NCBI GenBank assembly: GCA_004762155.1
Contig: SIHP01000001.1
Span: 62,001-126,000 of the forward strand
DNA from: Flavobacteriaceae bacterium
GTDB lineage: Bacteria; Bacteroidota; Bacteroidia; Flavobacteriales; Flavobacteriaceae
Reading direction: 5' to 3'
DNA length: 64,000 nucleotides
The notes beneath the pieces are model-generated. The model was not told where the DNA came from and ran no database searches. It was given only the letters and a program-made list of their open reading frames with translations. Each line of letters starts with the position of its first letter. The first letter of the stretch is position 1. Made by a program: the position numbers and the translations under genes. Positions 1-8,604 of this stretch are shown piece after piece.

Positions 1-852
1 TCTGGTGTATCACTAATTACTATTACTGTTGAAGAAAACACTACTGGTGTTGAAAGAACTGGAACTATTTTTATAAATGAAGTTAGCGGAGGAAATGATT
101 TATCTACTTCTATAAATGTAACCCAATCCGATGGAAGTTTTACCGTTAATGATGCTGTTGAATTAACAACTACAGTTACAGCTGTTGGAACTCAAGTAAA
201 TACTGATGGAAGTATAACTAACGGACCTGAAAACACAATTGATGATTTAACTGATACACGTTGGTCAGCTGATGCTTTAGATGGATCTGCGTATTTGACA
301 TATGATTTAACCTGTGAGCGTATTTTAACTAAAGTTAGTATTTACTTTCATAAATCTACACAAAGAACAACAAAAGTATCTATAGCTACTTCTTCTGATG
401 GAACAAATTTTACAGATTCATATACAGAAGTTTCTAGTACTTTATTAACTACTGAAGCATACCAAGACTTTGACTTAAGCTTAATTGAAGCTAGATATGT
501 TAGAATATATGGATTTGGTAATAGTGAAGGAAGTGGTTGGAATAGTATTGAAGAAGTAAAAATCTATGGTAACCCTTCTTGTTCAGACGATAGTTTAAGT
601 GTTGTAGATAATAATTTACAACGTAAAGGTATTAGTGTATACCCTATTCCAGTTACTGGAAACCAATTAACAATAGCTTCAAAAGATTTAACAATTAATA
701 AAGTGATTGTTTACAATACTGTTGGTCAAAAAGTAATTACAACAGATGCAAAAAATACATATACTAAAAGTATAGATACAAATAATCTTGTTTCTGGTGT
801 ATATTATTTAGTTTTAGAAGGAATTGGTATTTCTAAATTTATAGTTAAATAG
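1..852 (+). CDS. Secreted discoidin-domain protein with T9SS type A sorting domain (5' end outside window)
   Basis: The frame is open from base 1, so only the last 283 residues are visible and the true start lies upstream. The first 40 or so residues look like the end of a BACON-like beta domain (ending NVTQS). Residues about 50-190 form an F5/8 type C (discoidin, CBM32-like) domain with the motif DLTDTRWSA and the closing YVRIYGFG...GWNSIEEVKIYG. Residues about 210-283 are a type A T9SS C-terminal sorting domain (VYPIPV..., then VYNTVGQKV, ending SGVYYLVLEG...KFIVK). In Flavobacteriia this tail is cut off on export through the outer membrane, and this arrangement is often attached to polysaccharide-degrading enzymes; the catalytic part is outside the window, so the activity is unknown. 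A strong terminator follows the stop. Confidence 0.85.
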   Translation, partial: SGVSLITITVEENTTGVERTGTIFINEVSGGNDLSTSINVTQSDGSFTVNDAVELTTTVTAVGTQVNTDGSITNGPENTIDDLTDTRWSADALDGSAYLTYDLTCERILTKVSIYFHKSTQRTTKVSIATSSDGTNFTDSYTEVSSTLLTTEAYQDFDLSLIEARYVRIYGFGNSEGSGWNSIEEVKIYGNPSCSDDSLSVVDNNLQRKGISVYPIPVTGNQLTIASKDLTINKVIVYNTVGQKVITTDAKNTYTKSIDTNNLVSGVYYLVLEGIGISKFIVK

Positions 853-879
853 CCAAAAAACACATTATATAAAATAAAA

Positions 880-909
880 AAAGAACCTTAATTAGGTTCT
901 TTTTTTTTT
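880..909 (+). terminator. Rho-independent terminator
   Basis: AAGAACCT and AGGTTCTT form an 8-bp perfect stem around a TAATT loop, followed by nine or more Ts. It sits 30 bases after the stop of the discoidin-domain gene. Confidence 0.85.
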
Positions 910-964
910 GCCCTAAATTAAATATTTTTTGTTTATTTTTATTTTATTTAGACTAATTAAAAAT

Positions 965-972
965 TATATTTG
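965..972 (+). promoter_or_regulatory. Possible -7 box of the AraC-type regulator gene
   Basis: TATATTTG matches the Bacteroidota -7 consensus TAnnTTTG. The -33 element is poor (TTTA about 15 bases upstream). It lies 75 bases before the first possible start of the regulator gene. Confidence 0.35.
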
Positions 973-983
973 CATAAATAAAT

Positions 984-997
984 ATGTCCCCCGACAT
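984..997 (+). promoter_or_regulatory. Short inverted repeat in the leader of the AraC-type gene
   Basis: ATGTC-CCCC-GACAT is a perfect 5-bp inverted repeat just downstream of the putative -7 box. It stands out because C-runs are rare in this AT-rich DNA. It could be an autoregulatory operator or a small leader hairpin; this is inference. Confidence 0.25.
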
Positions 998-1046
998 TCA
1001 AACTAACTATTTTATGTTAAAAAAGTAATATTAAATTGCTTTTTAA

Positions 1047-2024
1047 GTGTCGTGTATAAAAAAACGAAATTTGGAGGTAGTTGAACAAAAAAAGCACTTT
1101 GAAAACTTAGAACAAGTTTGTGATTTAAAAGCTAATTATAATAAATGTGGTTTAATAACAAAAATATTTGAAATTAAAACTGTCTTTGGAACTGGTTTTT
1201 TAATCAACCACTCTTTTAACGGGTTGTCTATTAGCCAATTAGACATTAAACTTCATGAAAATTTAAAATTCTACAAGCAAAAAAAATTAAATTATTTACT
1301 TTTTTCAGCACTTATAGAAGGAGAAAAAAAAATCAATTTTAAAGATGAAAATATTGAATTTTATCAAGAAAATCTTGAAAGTCATATCTCTTATATTTCT
1401 AGAGTAAATAGATCTATTACTTATTCTAAAGAAAAAAAAATTAAAGAAATTTCTATAAAAATGTCTTTAAATTTTATTGAAAAACATGATTTAGATATCC
1501 TTTTACCAATATTTGAAAAATATGCCATTGATAAAATTCGTAATCATCATACTTTTTTATTAAATAATAAAGCACAAGATATTCTTAACGAATTAATGCT
1601 AGATAAACGTACAGGTATTTTAAAACGTTTGTTTTTTGAATCTAAAGTACTAGAATTGTTATCTATTCAAATAGAAATTAAAGAACAAAAAGTATTAAAT
1701 AATAATAATAATATTGCTAAGAAAATTTATGCTGCTGAAAAAATAATTACTTCTAATTTAGATATTCAGTTTTCAGTAAATGAACTTGCAAAAAAAACAT
1801 ACCTCAACGAATTAACTTTAAAAAAAGAATTTAAACGCTTTTTTGGTGAAAGCATTTTTAAATACTCTTTGAAAGCAAGAATGGAAGAAGCTAAAAAATT
1901 ATTATACAATACTTCAAAACCTATTTACGAAATAGCAGAATTAGTTGGCTATAAAAATGCTACCCATTTTACAGCAGCTTTTAAAAAAAACGAACAATTA
2001 ACTCCTAAACAATTTCGTAAATAA
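1047..2024 (+). CDS. AraC-family transcriptional regulator
   Basis: 325 residues from a GTG start. The C-terminal 95 or so residues hold two helix-turn-helix units: IQFSVNELAKKTYLNELTLK and the second with IYEIAELVGYKNATHFTAAF followed by KKNEQLTPKQFRK, the AraC/XylS hallmark. The N-terminal part has no recognised ligand domain, but the layout resembles PchR/YbtA-type regulators that control siderophore genes. No ATG is available near the start: GTG 1047 or TTG 1071 are the candidates. It converges on the minus-strand siderophore-side block (1 base between stops) and may regulate it; that link is inference from position only. Confidence 0.85.
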   Translation: MSCIKKRNLEVVEQKKHFENLEQVCDLKANYNKCGLITKIFEIKTVFGTGFLINHSFNGLSISQLDIKLHENLKFYKQKKLNYLLFSALIEGEKKINFKDENIEFYQENLESHISYISRVNRSITYSKEKKIKEISIKMSLNFIEKHDLDILLPIFEKYAIDKIRNHHTFLLNNKAQDILNELMLDKRTGILKRLFFESKVLELLSIQIEIKEQKVLNNNNNIAKKIYAAEKIITSNLDIQFSVNELAKKTYLNELTLKKEFKRFFGESIFKYSLKARMEEAKKLLYNTSKPIYEIAELVGYKNATHFTAAFKKNEQLTPKQFRK

Positions 2025-2025
2025 T

Positions 2026-2946
2026 TTATTTAATTTGATAAAAACCTTTTTCTTTCCATGCATCTTCACGATACACTTCGGCTTTCTTTCCTCCATCAAT
2101 ATGATTCCATCCTGGAGACATAAATAGATATTTAATTTTATTAGAAAAACCAGGTGCATTTTTTACATCTATCCATAATTCCTTCCACATTAAAAACTGA
2201 ACATGCCAAAAACTTTCACTATTTAACTTATCATGCATAATTCCATATTGAATTTTCTCATCATCTAATTGCGTTTGAAAAGTTTTAAAAATACGATCCC
2301 AAATAGAAAGTGTTTCTCCATAATTTCTATCTAAATAAATATGATTTTTTGCATGGTGCACTCTGTGGACAGAAGGCGTTATAAATAAAAACTCTAACCA
2401 TTTTAATCTTCCTACAAAACTCTCACTTGTGTGTGTTAAAGTTGCATATAAACGTGCTATAGGCTCAATAACAAAAATCATTAACGGATGAAAACCTAAG
2501 ACGGGTAGCCAAATAAAATTAAAAGGAGTAAAAAACACATCAAAAATTGAGCCTCTTGCAACTACAGTTAAATTCATTTCTTCTGCTGTATGATGTACTC
2601 CATGAATACACCACAAAACACGAACCTTATGTCCTAAAAAGTGTATAAAAAAAACTGTGAAGTCGTATAATAAAAACGCTAAAATCCAAAAATACCACTT
2701 GAAACTTATATCAAAAAAGCGGTACTCATATAAAAAAAACATGCTCCCAACAATAAAAATTTTCCCTAATAAAAAATAAGGAACACTTTGAATTAAGTAA
2801 GATACAATACTTACCAAACCTTCTTTTTTCTTTTCTACATAATTACTAATAAAAAGAATTATCAATTCTACAATCATTAATACCAAAACAATTAACGACA
2901 TGTAAGCTAATTCTTCTGCAAACTTTTCTATTAAAGTTATATCCAT
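2026..2946 (-). CDS. Sterol desaturase / fatty acid hydroxylase family membrane protein
   Basis: 306 residues with several transmembrane helices in the first half and the eight-histidine di-iron pattern of the superfamily: HFLGH (residues 102-106), HGVHH (115-119) and HRVHH (194-198), plus HTSE near 171. The family hydroxylates or desaturates lipid-type substrates at the membrane; the substrate here cannot be told. It is the last gene of a tight three-gene block (5087 to 2026) in which each gene is one base from the next, so it is probably co-transcribed with the esterase and the acyltransferase-like protein. Confidence 0.88.
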   Translation of the reverse strand: MDITLIEKFAEELAYMSLIVLVLMIVELIILFISNYVEKKKEGLVSIVSYLIQSVPYFLLGKIFIVGSMFFLYEYRFFDISFKWYFWILAFLLYDFTVFFIHFLGHKVRVLWCIHGVHHTAEEMNLTVVARGSIFDVFFTPFNFIWLPVLGFHPLMIFVIEPIARLYATLTHTSESFVGRLKWLEFLFITPSVHRVHHAKNHIYLDRNYGETLSIWDRIFKTFQTQLDDEKIQYGIMHDKLNSESFWHVQFLMWKELWIDVKNAPGFSNKIKYLFMSPGWNHIDGGKKAEVYREDAWKEKGFYQIK

Positions 2947-2947
2947 T

Positions 2948-3985
2948 TTAAAAATTAATTTTTCTTTTATTATTTATACTATTTTTTAAGAAATTACAAA
3001 CTTGTTCTAAAGCTGCCTTTGACGGTTCAGTATCTTTTAAATGATTCAACACTAAAAAATCATGAATTGTTCCGCCATATCTTGTTGAAATAACAGGCAC
3101 ATTTGCCATTCTTAACTTCTTAGCATATGCTTCACCTTCATCTCTTAAAACATCAAATTCAGCTGTTATTATTAATGCTTTGGGTAATTTTAATAGTTCT
3201 TCTTTTGTTGCTTGTAATGGAGCTACTGTTACTAATAGTCGTGTGTGTTTATTAGGTGCATAAATATCCCAAAACCATTGCATACTTTCTCTTGATAAAT
3301 AATGTCCTTTGGAAAATTGTTGATACGATTGTGTATTAAAATTTGCATCGGTAACAGGGTTAATTAATACTTGTTTTTTTATTTCTGGTACTTTTCTTTC
3401 TTTCGCCATCATAGTAATAGCTGTTGCCATATTTCCGCCAACACTATCACCACCTACATAAATCTGAGTTGCATCTAATCCATATTCCACTCCATTTTTA
3501 GCAATAAATAAAGTTGTAAAATATCCTTCTTCATTTGCTTTTGGGTAAACAGCTTCAGGTGATCTAGAATACTCTACATATACAACAGCAATATTTGCTT
3601 TTGTAGAAATATCAGACAATAATCTTTTATGAGTTTCTAAACTATTATAAGCCCAACCTCCTCCATGGAAATAAACTAATACAGGCAATAACCCTTTACT
3701 TTTTTTAGGTTTTATTAGCACAACATTTACCTCGTTTATTGCTGTTTTAAAAAGTTCTTTTTTAAATTCAACCTTATCAAAAGTTATTGTTGAATCTTTT
3801 TGTAAGTTCTCCATAGCTCCTCGAGCTACATCTAATGGTAATTCGTGGATTGGTGGTCCTGTATAAGCATGTATATCTTCTAAAAAGGTTTGCACTTTAG
3901 GATCTAACCCATAACTACCAGCATATTTGTTTTGTGCTGTTACTGATAATTGTGATAAAACAATCAGTAAAAAAAATATTCTCAT
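2948..3985 (-). CDS. Secreted alpha/beta hydrolase (HSL-type esterase/lipase)
   Basis: 345 residues beginning with a signal peptide (MRIFFLLIVLSQLSVTAQ). The oxyanion motif HGGG is at 107-110, the nucleophile elbow GDSVGG at 179-184 (Ser181), with the acidic residue in AEFDVLRDEG and the His in GTIHDFLV completing a hormone-sensitive-lipase-like (alpha/beta hydrolase fold-3) triad. It should act in the periplasm on an ester or amide. Its place downstream of a siderophore locus allows a role in siderophore hydrolysis or modification, but nothing in the sequence proves that. Confidence 0.88.
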   Translation of the reverse strand: MRIFFLLIVLSQLSVTAQNKYAGSYGLDPKVQTFLEDIHAYTGPPIHELPLDVARGAMENLQKDSTITFDKVEFKKELFKTAINEVNVVLIKPKKSKGLLPVLVYFHGGGWAYNSLETHKRLLSDISTKANIAVVYVEYSRSPEAVYPKANEEGYFTTLFIAKNGVEYGLDATQIYVGGDSVGGNMATAITMMAKERKVPEIKKQVLINPVTDANFNTQSYQQFSKGHYLSRESMQWFWDIYAPNKHTRLLVTVAPLQATKEELLKLPKALIITAEFDVLRDEGEAYAKKLRMANVPVISTRYGGTIHDFLVLNHLKDTEPSKAALEQVCNFLKNSINNKRKINF

Positions 3986-3986
3986 A

Positions 3987-5087
3987 TTAAGCTACTTGCT
4001 GTATTACTTTCCGTTTACTACCTTTCTTAGAAACTACATATTTATTGAATATAAAAAGCATTCCAAAAACACCTAAATTTACACCTAACATAACTCCTAA
4101 AACTGTAAGCTCGTTGTACACAGAGAAATCTGTAAACGCCAATAGCCAGTAAATTAAAATCCATTGAAAGATATAGAAAGAAGTTACATTTTTACTACAG
4201 TAAAAAAACAAGGTGCTTATATAATTATCTTTAGGCAAAACACGTTCAATTTGATAATAAATCCAAAAAAGGACTAACATTATACCCATTAATCCCATAC
4301 TACCTCCTGGACCTAAATGATAATAATCGCCAAAGTGATATTCGTAATTATAGTTACACAATAATTTACCTATTACTAGGAAAGCAATGCCTAAATACAA
4401 CATAGGTCTAAATAACGATTTATCTGAATTCTCTTTATTTTCTTGATAACTTAATCCAAAATACAATCCCATTAAAATGAATGATATCCATGGGAATAAA
4501 GGAAAGTACACATCGAAATTATCACCCCAAATTAAATTCAAAATATAATCTACACCTGGCACCCCTAACTGAATACCGCTAACTACTTTTGATAGCCACA
4601 TAATAACCAAAGCTAGTACTATAATGATGTATTTATTTTTCGTTAAAAACTTAAAAGTTAAACCAATTAAGAACAAAGAGAGCCCTACTAATTGGAACAT
4701 ATCTCCCTTTAAAAAATAATTCAACATTTTAGAAGGATTGCTCAATTGTAGTCCACTTGCATTTATAAAATTTTCTGAAAAACCACCAAAAAACAAAACA
4801 GGAACGATGAATCTTAGAAAATTCAAAACGTAACCTAACCCAATAATGAATAACGCTTTTTTTAGAATTCCATTTTTATTAGCATTTCTTGAAAAGGCAA
4901 ATGAAATTCCCATTACAATCAAAAAAATAGGAGACCCTCTTTCTAATAATTGCACAAAACTCCCTGTTATAGTATTTTCCCAAGTTTCTATACTTGCAAA
5001 AAGCATCATAACATGAACAGGAATCATCATAAGAACACTAAATCCTCTTACAAAATCTATTGCTCTTACCCTTTTTTGTTTTTCCAT
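3987..5087 (-). CDS. Polytopic membrane protein, heparan-alpha-glucosaminide N-acetyltransferase-like (DUF1624)
   Basis: 366 residues with about ten hydrophobic helices. The N-terminus (RVRAIDFVRGFSVLMMIPVH) matches the family signature in which an Arg-Ala-x-Asp-hhRG segment precedes the first helix and a membrane His follows. Family members transfer acyl groups across the membrane to sugars or are of unknown function. It starts the three-gene block with the esterase and the sterol-desaturase-like protein. Acceptor and donor are unknown. Confidence 0.75.
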   Translation of the reverse strand: MEKQKRVRAIDFVRGFSVLMMIPVHVMMLFASIETWENTITGSFVQLLERGSPIFLIVMGISFAFSRNANKNGILKKALFIIGLGYVLNFLRFIVPVLFFGGFSENFINASGLQLSNPSKMLNYFLKGDMFQLVGLSLFLIGLTFKFLTKNKYIIIVLALVIMWLSKVVSGIQLGVPGVDYILNLIWGDNFDVYFPLFPWISFILMGLYFGLSYQENKENSDKSLFRPMLYLGIAFLVIGKLLCNYNYEYHFGDYYHLGPGGSMGLMGIMLVLFWIYYQIERVLPKDNYISTLFFYCSKNVTSFYIFQWILIYWLLAFTDFSVYNELTVLGVMLGVNLGVFGMLFIFNKYVVSKKGSKRKVIQQVA

Positions 5088-5164
5088 TTGATATATTTAT
5101 TTAATTTTTATTTTTAACGAATTGCCACCGATCCATCTATACGGAGCATTTTTGTTGGTTTTTT

Positions 5165-5788
5165 TTAACCATTCGACCCAAGACATCGGGGAACTACATC
5201 TTTGGTTATCGCCTTGTGACTAAAACTTAATTTTTTTGATAATGATTTTCTTTTCCTAATACCTGTTTTTACTCCTACTTTAGGATATCCCATAAAAAAG
5301 ATTCCTAAAAACTGTTCATTTTCCATTAATTCAATTCTTTTTCCATATGCTATAGTCGCTATTGAGGTATCCCAATACGCTCCAATATATAATGCTGTAC
5401 AACTCAACCATATATTTTGAACTCCACATGATATGGCTGCTATTTCTTCCCATTCTGGTAACTTTGCTTTTTTGTTTGGTTGAAATATCACTGCTAGTAG
5501 TGTTGCATTTTTGCTATAACTTTTTGTAGCTTCATAACGTTCTTTAGAAAACTGTTTTTCGGTATACATTTCTCTATAATAGCTTGCCATAAACTCCCCT
5601 AACTCTTGTTGATGACTTCCTTCTAGAACTACAAAACGCCAAGGTTGCGTATGCATATGTGTTGGCGCCCACAATGCGTTTTCTACAATCGCTTCAATGG
5701 TTTCTTTACTTATTTTTTTATCTGAAAAATCATTTGCATAGGTTGTTTTTCTTTCTTTTATAAGTTTGCTTATGGCTTCGAATGTCAT
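5165..5788 (-). CDS. Nitroreductase-family FMN oxidoreductase
   Basis: About 207 residues from the ATG at 5788; an upstream in-frame extension is Lys-rich and looks non-coding. Family signatures seen: RKTTYANDFSDK for the FMN phosphate, ALWAPTHMHTQPWRFVVLEG, and GVQNIWLSC near the middle. The protein is of normal length for the family. NAD(P)H-dependent reduction is expected, physiological substrate unknown. It lies downstream of the second NIS synthetase across a repeat-filled gap of about 200 bases, so co-transcription is uncertain. The last 14 residues are not family-like. Confidence 0.85.
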   Translation of the reverse strand: MTFEAISKLIKERKTTYANDFSDKKISKETIEAIVENALWAPTHMHTQPWRFVVLEGSHQQELGEFMASYYREMYTEKQFSKERYEATKSYSKNATLLAVIFQPNKKAKLPEWEEIAAISCGVQNIWLSCTALYIGAYWDTSIATIAYGKRIELMENEQFLGIFFMGYPKVGVKTGIRKRKSLSKKLSFSHKAITKDVVPRCLGSNG

Positions 5789-5863
5789 TTTTTTATATTT
5801 TATCTTTTTCTTGATAAAAAGAAACAAAAATCAATACTTCTAAAAAAAACTTAAAAACACTAC

Positions 5864-5943
5864 GGAACCATCTGCCACAGATGAAAAGATTACTGTGCTC
5901 AAACAGCTTTTCATCTTTCAGCCAACGCTGCTTCCTTGGTTCT
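5864..5943. repeat. Imperfect inverted-repeat element between nitroreductase and NIS synthetase genes
   Basis: Two nested complementary segments are visible: GGAACCA near 5864 pairs with TGGTTC ending near 5942, and GATGAAAAG pairs with CTTTTCATC inside. The intervening text is GC-richer than its surroundings. It looks like a dispersed palindromic (REP-like) element; no second copy was recognised in this window. Confidence 0.45.
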
Positions 5944-5988
5944 CAAAGTTTTTTTTAGTTTATCAAAATTATCTAACTCCTCTTTTAC

Positions 5989-7818
5989 TTATTTAACCTC
6001 TATAACTTCTTCTTCAGCAACTTTAACTCGTTTTTTAAATTTTGATAAAGGGTTTTTCAATGTTCCTACTATTTGTAAACTTTCTATTGGGTCGGCTAGA
6101 TCTAACATTTGTTTGGTGTTTCCTAACTGTAATCTATTTAAACAACAACGATCAAATTCATCTACAAATAAATCATAACGTTTATACTTATCTGAAAACT
6201 CTGGATTCTCTTCTTGATATTCATGTACACAATCTGCTACCAATTTCCAAAAACTAGTTTCTGATAAATTGGTATGAACATCTAATTGTTGTCCTAAAAA
6301 CCTAAAAAAACAATCAAAAACATCTGTGAAAATCGATAATACTTTCATGCTATCTGAAGTTTTTGCAAACAATCTATCTACATGTTCTGGTAAGTGCATT
6401 TCTTCATTAAAAACAATTACTTCTTCTGTAATATCTTTCATTAAAGAATATGCAGGTGTGTGATCTTCTAATACTAAAATTAAGTTTTCGCCATGTGGCA
6501 TAAACACAAACTCATATTTATAAAAACAGTGTAATAATGGTGCTAAATAAGCTTTTAAATAATGTTGCACCCAAGTAGTTGCATCGTAAGGAGAAGCTTT
6601 TATTAAAGATGCTACCAAAGAATTACCTTGATAATCTTCATGTAAAAAAGCTGCCATTGTTAATACACGTTGCTTTTGGGTAATTTTTGTGAACGGACTT
6701 TCTCGCCACAATGTAGACAGCATTTTATTATGCGGATTCGTTTTACCTAAAACTTCGTAATAATGATTGTGGTATCCAATCGTTGCTACTTCACCTAACA
6801 TGGTAAATCCATTTGCTTTTAAATATGAATCCTCAGCTAATAAATTAGTTATCCATTTAGTAATTGGTGGCGTACTTTGCATATAATAAGGCGAAAGTCC
6901 ACGCATAAAGCCCATATTTAAAATAGATAAAGCTGTTTTGGTATATAATTTTTCTGGATTACTGATATTGAATAATGTTCGGATCGATTGTTGTGCAGAA
7001 AAATCATCTTCACTCTCTCCTACCAAAACAATATTCTGCTGTGCGATATCTGCTCCAAAAACAGGAATTATTTTATTTATCCATTGCCAAGGGTGAACTG
7101 GCATAAATAGATAATCTTCTATATTTTTTTTGATATTTGTTAATTGTTGGTAAAAAGCAGCTACTTTTAAATCTCCTAATTCCTGTTCCAATAAAACATC
7201 GTATTCAAAACCTTCTACCGAAGTAAAAGTTGCATATTTTTTATGTACAGCAATCCATAAAATTTTAAATGGTTGATTCGTTTCAGGTGCATATGATTGA
7301 TAATCATTATTGTTAAAACCAATCCTTCCATTATTTGCTACAAAACAAGGATGACCTTCTGTCATTCCATGTTCTATATCTTGAAAGCTTTGCAAAGCCA
7401 ACTCAGTAGCCGAAAATTGTTGGTTTTGGTATTTATATGCTGCACCAGATAATGTACTAGTAATTTCTTCTAAATAGGTTGCTAAAAACTGATTAGGTAT
7501 CCCTAAAGTTTCTTTAAACTCTGTTATAAAATGCAACGCATCTAACGAAACTTCTTCAAACATTTCATTTAATTTCACAATACTGTCTGACGATACCAAC
7601 CAATGATCTAATAAAAACTTTTTTGCTTTAAATTGATACGTATAATCTTTCGAATCTGATTGTATTCTATAACTCGCAAACCCATTTGCTTCTTCTTTAA
7701 TAAAGATTGGTTGTAAAATTAGTTCATGTGAAAACTCGCTAATGGCTTTTTTTATTAATTGTCTATTTACAAACTGCCAATTTTCAGGTTGTAAATATGT
7801 TATATTTTTGTTTGTCAT
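5989..7818 (-). CDS. NRPS-independent siderophore (NIS) synthetase, IucA/IucC family, DesD-like
   Basis: 609 residues, full length for the family. The adenylating core is intact: TEGHPCFVANNGRIGF (153-168), HPWQW (242-246), QQSIRTLF and the KTALSILNMGFMRGL segment (Lys294), and MPHGEN (440-445). It is clearly paralogous to the C-terminal part of the fused protein encoded at 8605-11022, and its motifs read like type C (DesD) synthetases that oligomerise or macrocyclise N-hydroxy-N-succinyl diamines, with ATP. It starts right after a REP-like repeat, separated from the upstream GNAT gene by 199 bases. Which condensation step it performs cannot be told. Confidence 0.93.
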   Translation of the reverse strand: MTNKNITYLQPENWQFVNRQLIKKAISEFSHELILQPIFIKEEANGFASYRIQSDSKDYTYQFKAKKFLLDHWLVSSDSIVKLNEMFEEVSLDALHFITEFKETLGIPNQFLATYLEEITSTLSGAAYKYQNQQFSATELALQSFQDIEHGMTEGHPCFVANNGRIGFNNNDYQSYAPETNQPFKILWIAVHKKYATFTSVEGFEYDVLLEQELGDLKVAAFYQQLTNIKKNIEDYLFMPVHPWQWINKIIPVFGADIAQQNIVLVGESEDDFSAQQSIRTLFNISNPEKLYTKTALSILNMGFMRGLSPYYMQSTPPITKWITNLLAEDSYLKANGFTMLGEVATIGYHNHYYEVLGKTNPHNKMLSTLWRESPFTKITQKQRVLTMAAFLHEDYQGNSLVASLIKASPYDATTWVQHYLKAYLAPLLHCFYKYEFVFMPHGENLILVLEDHTPAYSLMKDITEEVIVFNEEMHLPEHVDRLFAKTSDSMKVLSIFTDVFDCFFRFLGQQLDVHTNLSETSFWKLVADCVHEYQEENPEFSDKYKRYDLFVDEFDRCCLNRLQLGNTKQMLDLADPIESLQIVGTLKNPLSKFKKRVKVAEEEVIEVK

Positions 7819-7839
7819 TTTTTCTAATTGATGTTCTTT

Positions 7840-7939
7840 GGGCGTTTCCCTTCGGGTCGGGCTTTTCTCTATATCTTTTTAAATAGTTTTTGCTATCGCA
7901 CAACTATTTTAAAAAGGATGCCGTTTCAATCCCTAACGC
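7840..7939. repeat. REP-like dispersed repeat, copy 1
   Basis: The element opens with GGGCGTT, then TTCGGGTCGGGCTTT, has an internal AT hairpin (TTTTTAAATAGTT pairing with AACTATTTTAAAAA) and closes with AATCCCTAACGC. The same ends and the same internal hairpin plan occur at 30639-30731. It sits upstream of the second NIS synthetase. Confidence 0.75.
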
Positions 7940-7963
7940 AAAACATGTTATCTACACAAGTTC

Positions 7964-8014
7964 TATATACTATTTTACTCCGTTATTCTCCGTAAAATCA
8001 CTCGAACTGACAGT
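7964..8014. repeat. Partial copy of the repeat found at 12308-12451
   Basis: The segment from ACTATTTTA to AAAATCACTCGAACTGAC matches the right-hand end of the element at 12308-12451 with few differences. No left end is visible, so it is a remnant. It abuts the 3' end of the GNAT gene. Confidence 0.55.
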
Positions 8015-8017
8015 TCG

Positions 8018-8599
8018 TTATTCAATTCTCACATTACTAACTTTCAAAAAATCTTCTCTCGTACAAAAAGCTAATGATGCTATTTTATCTTCTAAGGTTA
8101 TATTCTTATCATAAATAAATCCTGCTTTTTTATTCAATACATGAATTTTTTCGTTATTCATATCAGGCTCTACCACTACTCTATTTACAAATGATAAACT
8201 GAAAAAATATTCCATAATCGTTGAAAAAACGTGCCAGGTAAATTGTGAAATCTTTTTTTCTGCTGGAGCTACTAAAATGTGCATTCCGTAATCATTTTCT
8301 AAAGCATTATAATGCTTTGCAATAACATCTTCAGATGCCTTATAACGTTCCATTAAAAAAATAGGTTCGTCATTCAGCATTCCTATATATGTATGATGAT
8401 GTGGGTTTTCTTCTAGTTCTTGATACGCCTTAAAAGCTTCTTCCTTACTTTGTTCTAACATTCCCCAATACTTAGCATAAGGCTTTTTAACCCAGCTGTA
8501 CAAAGTATTTATATCGTTTTTTAACTCAATAGGACGAATACTTATTTCTCCTAAACCAATAATTTCTTTTTTAAAAACTGCTTCACTTGTTGATATCAT
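8018..8599 (-). CDS. GNAT acyltransferase for hydroxamate siderophore (IucB/AlcB/DesC-like)
   Basis: 193 residues. It aligns along its whole length with the N-terminal domain of the neighbouring fusion protein: LGEISIRP, then MERYKAS, GMHILVAP, FTWHVFSTIMEYFF and VEPDMNNEKIHVLNKKAGF, the acyl-CoA-binding and substrate region of AlcB/IucB-type enzymes. These acylate N-hydroxylysine or N-hydroxycadaverine to make the hydroxamate. It is 5 bases downstream of the fusion gene and so in the same transcript. The protein stops at the point where the fusion continues through a linker into the NIS synthetase domain. Confidence 0.9.
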   Translation of the reverse strand: MISTSEAVFKKEIIGLGEISIRPIELKNDINTLYSWVKKPYAKYWGMLEQSKEEAFKAYQELEENPHHHTYIGMLNDEPIFLMERYKASEDVIAKHYNALENDYGMHILVAPAEKKISQFTWHVFSTIMEYFFSLSFVNRVVVEPDMNNEKIHVLNKKAGFIYDKNITLEDKIASLAFCTREDFLKVSNVRIE

Positions 8600-8604
8600 A
8601 ATTC

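Noticed and set aside
5165..5210. Frameshift at the end of the nitroreductase gene
   Set aside because: The last residues are unlike the family, but the protein has normal length and the core is intact; no clear alternative frame continues it.
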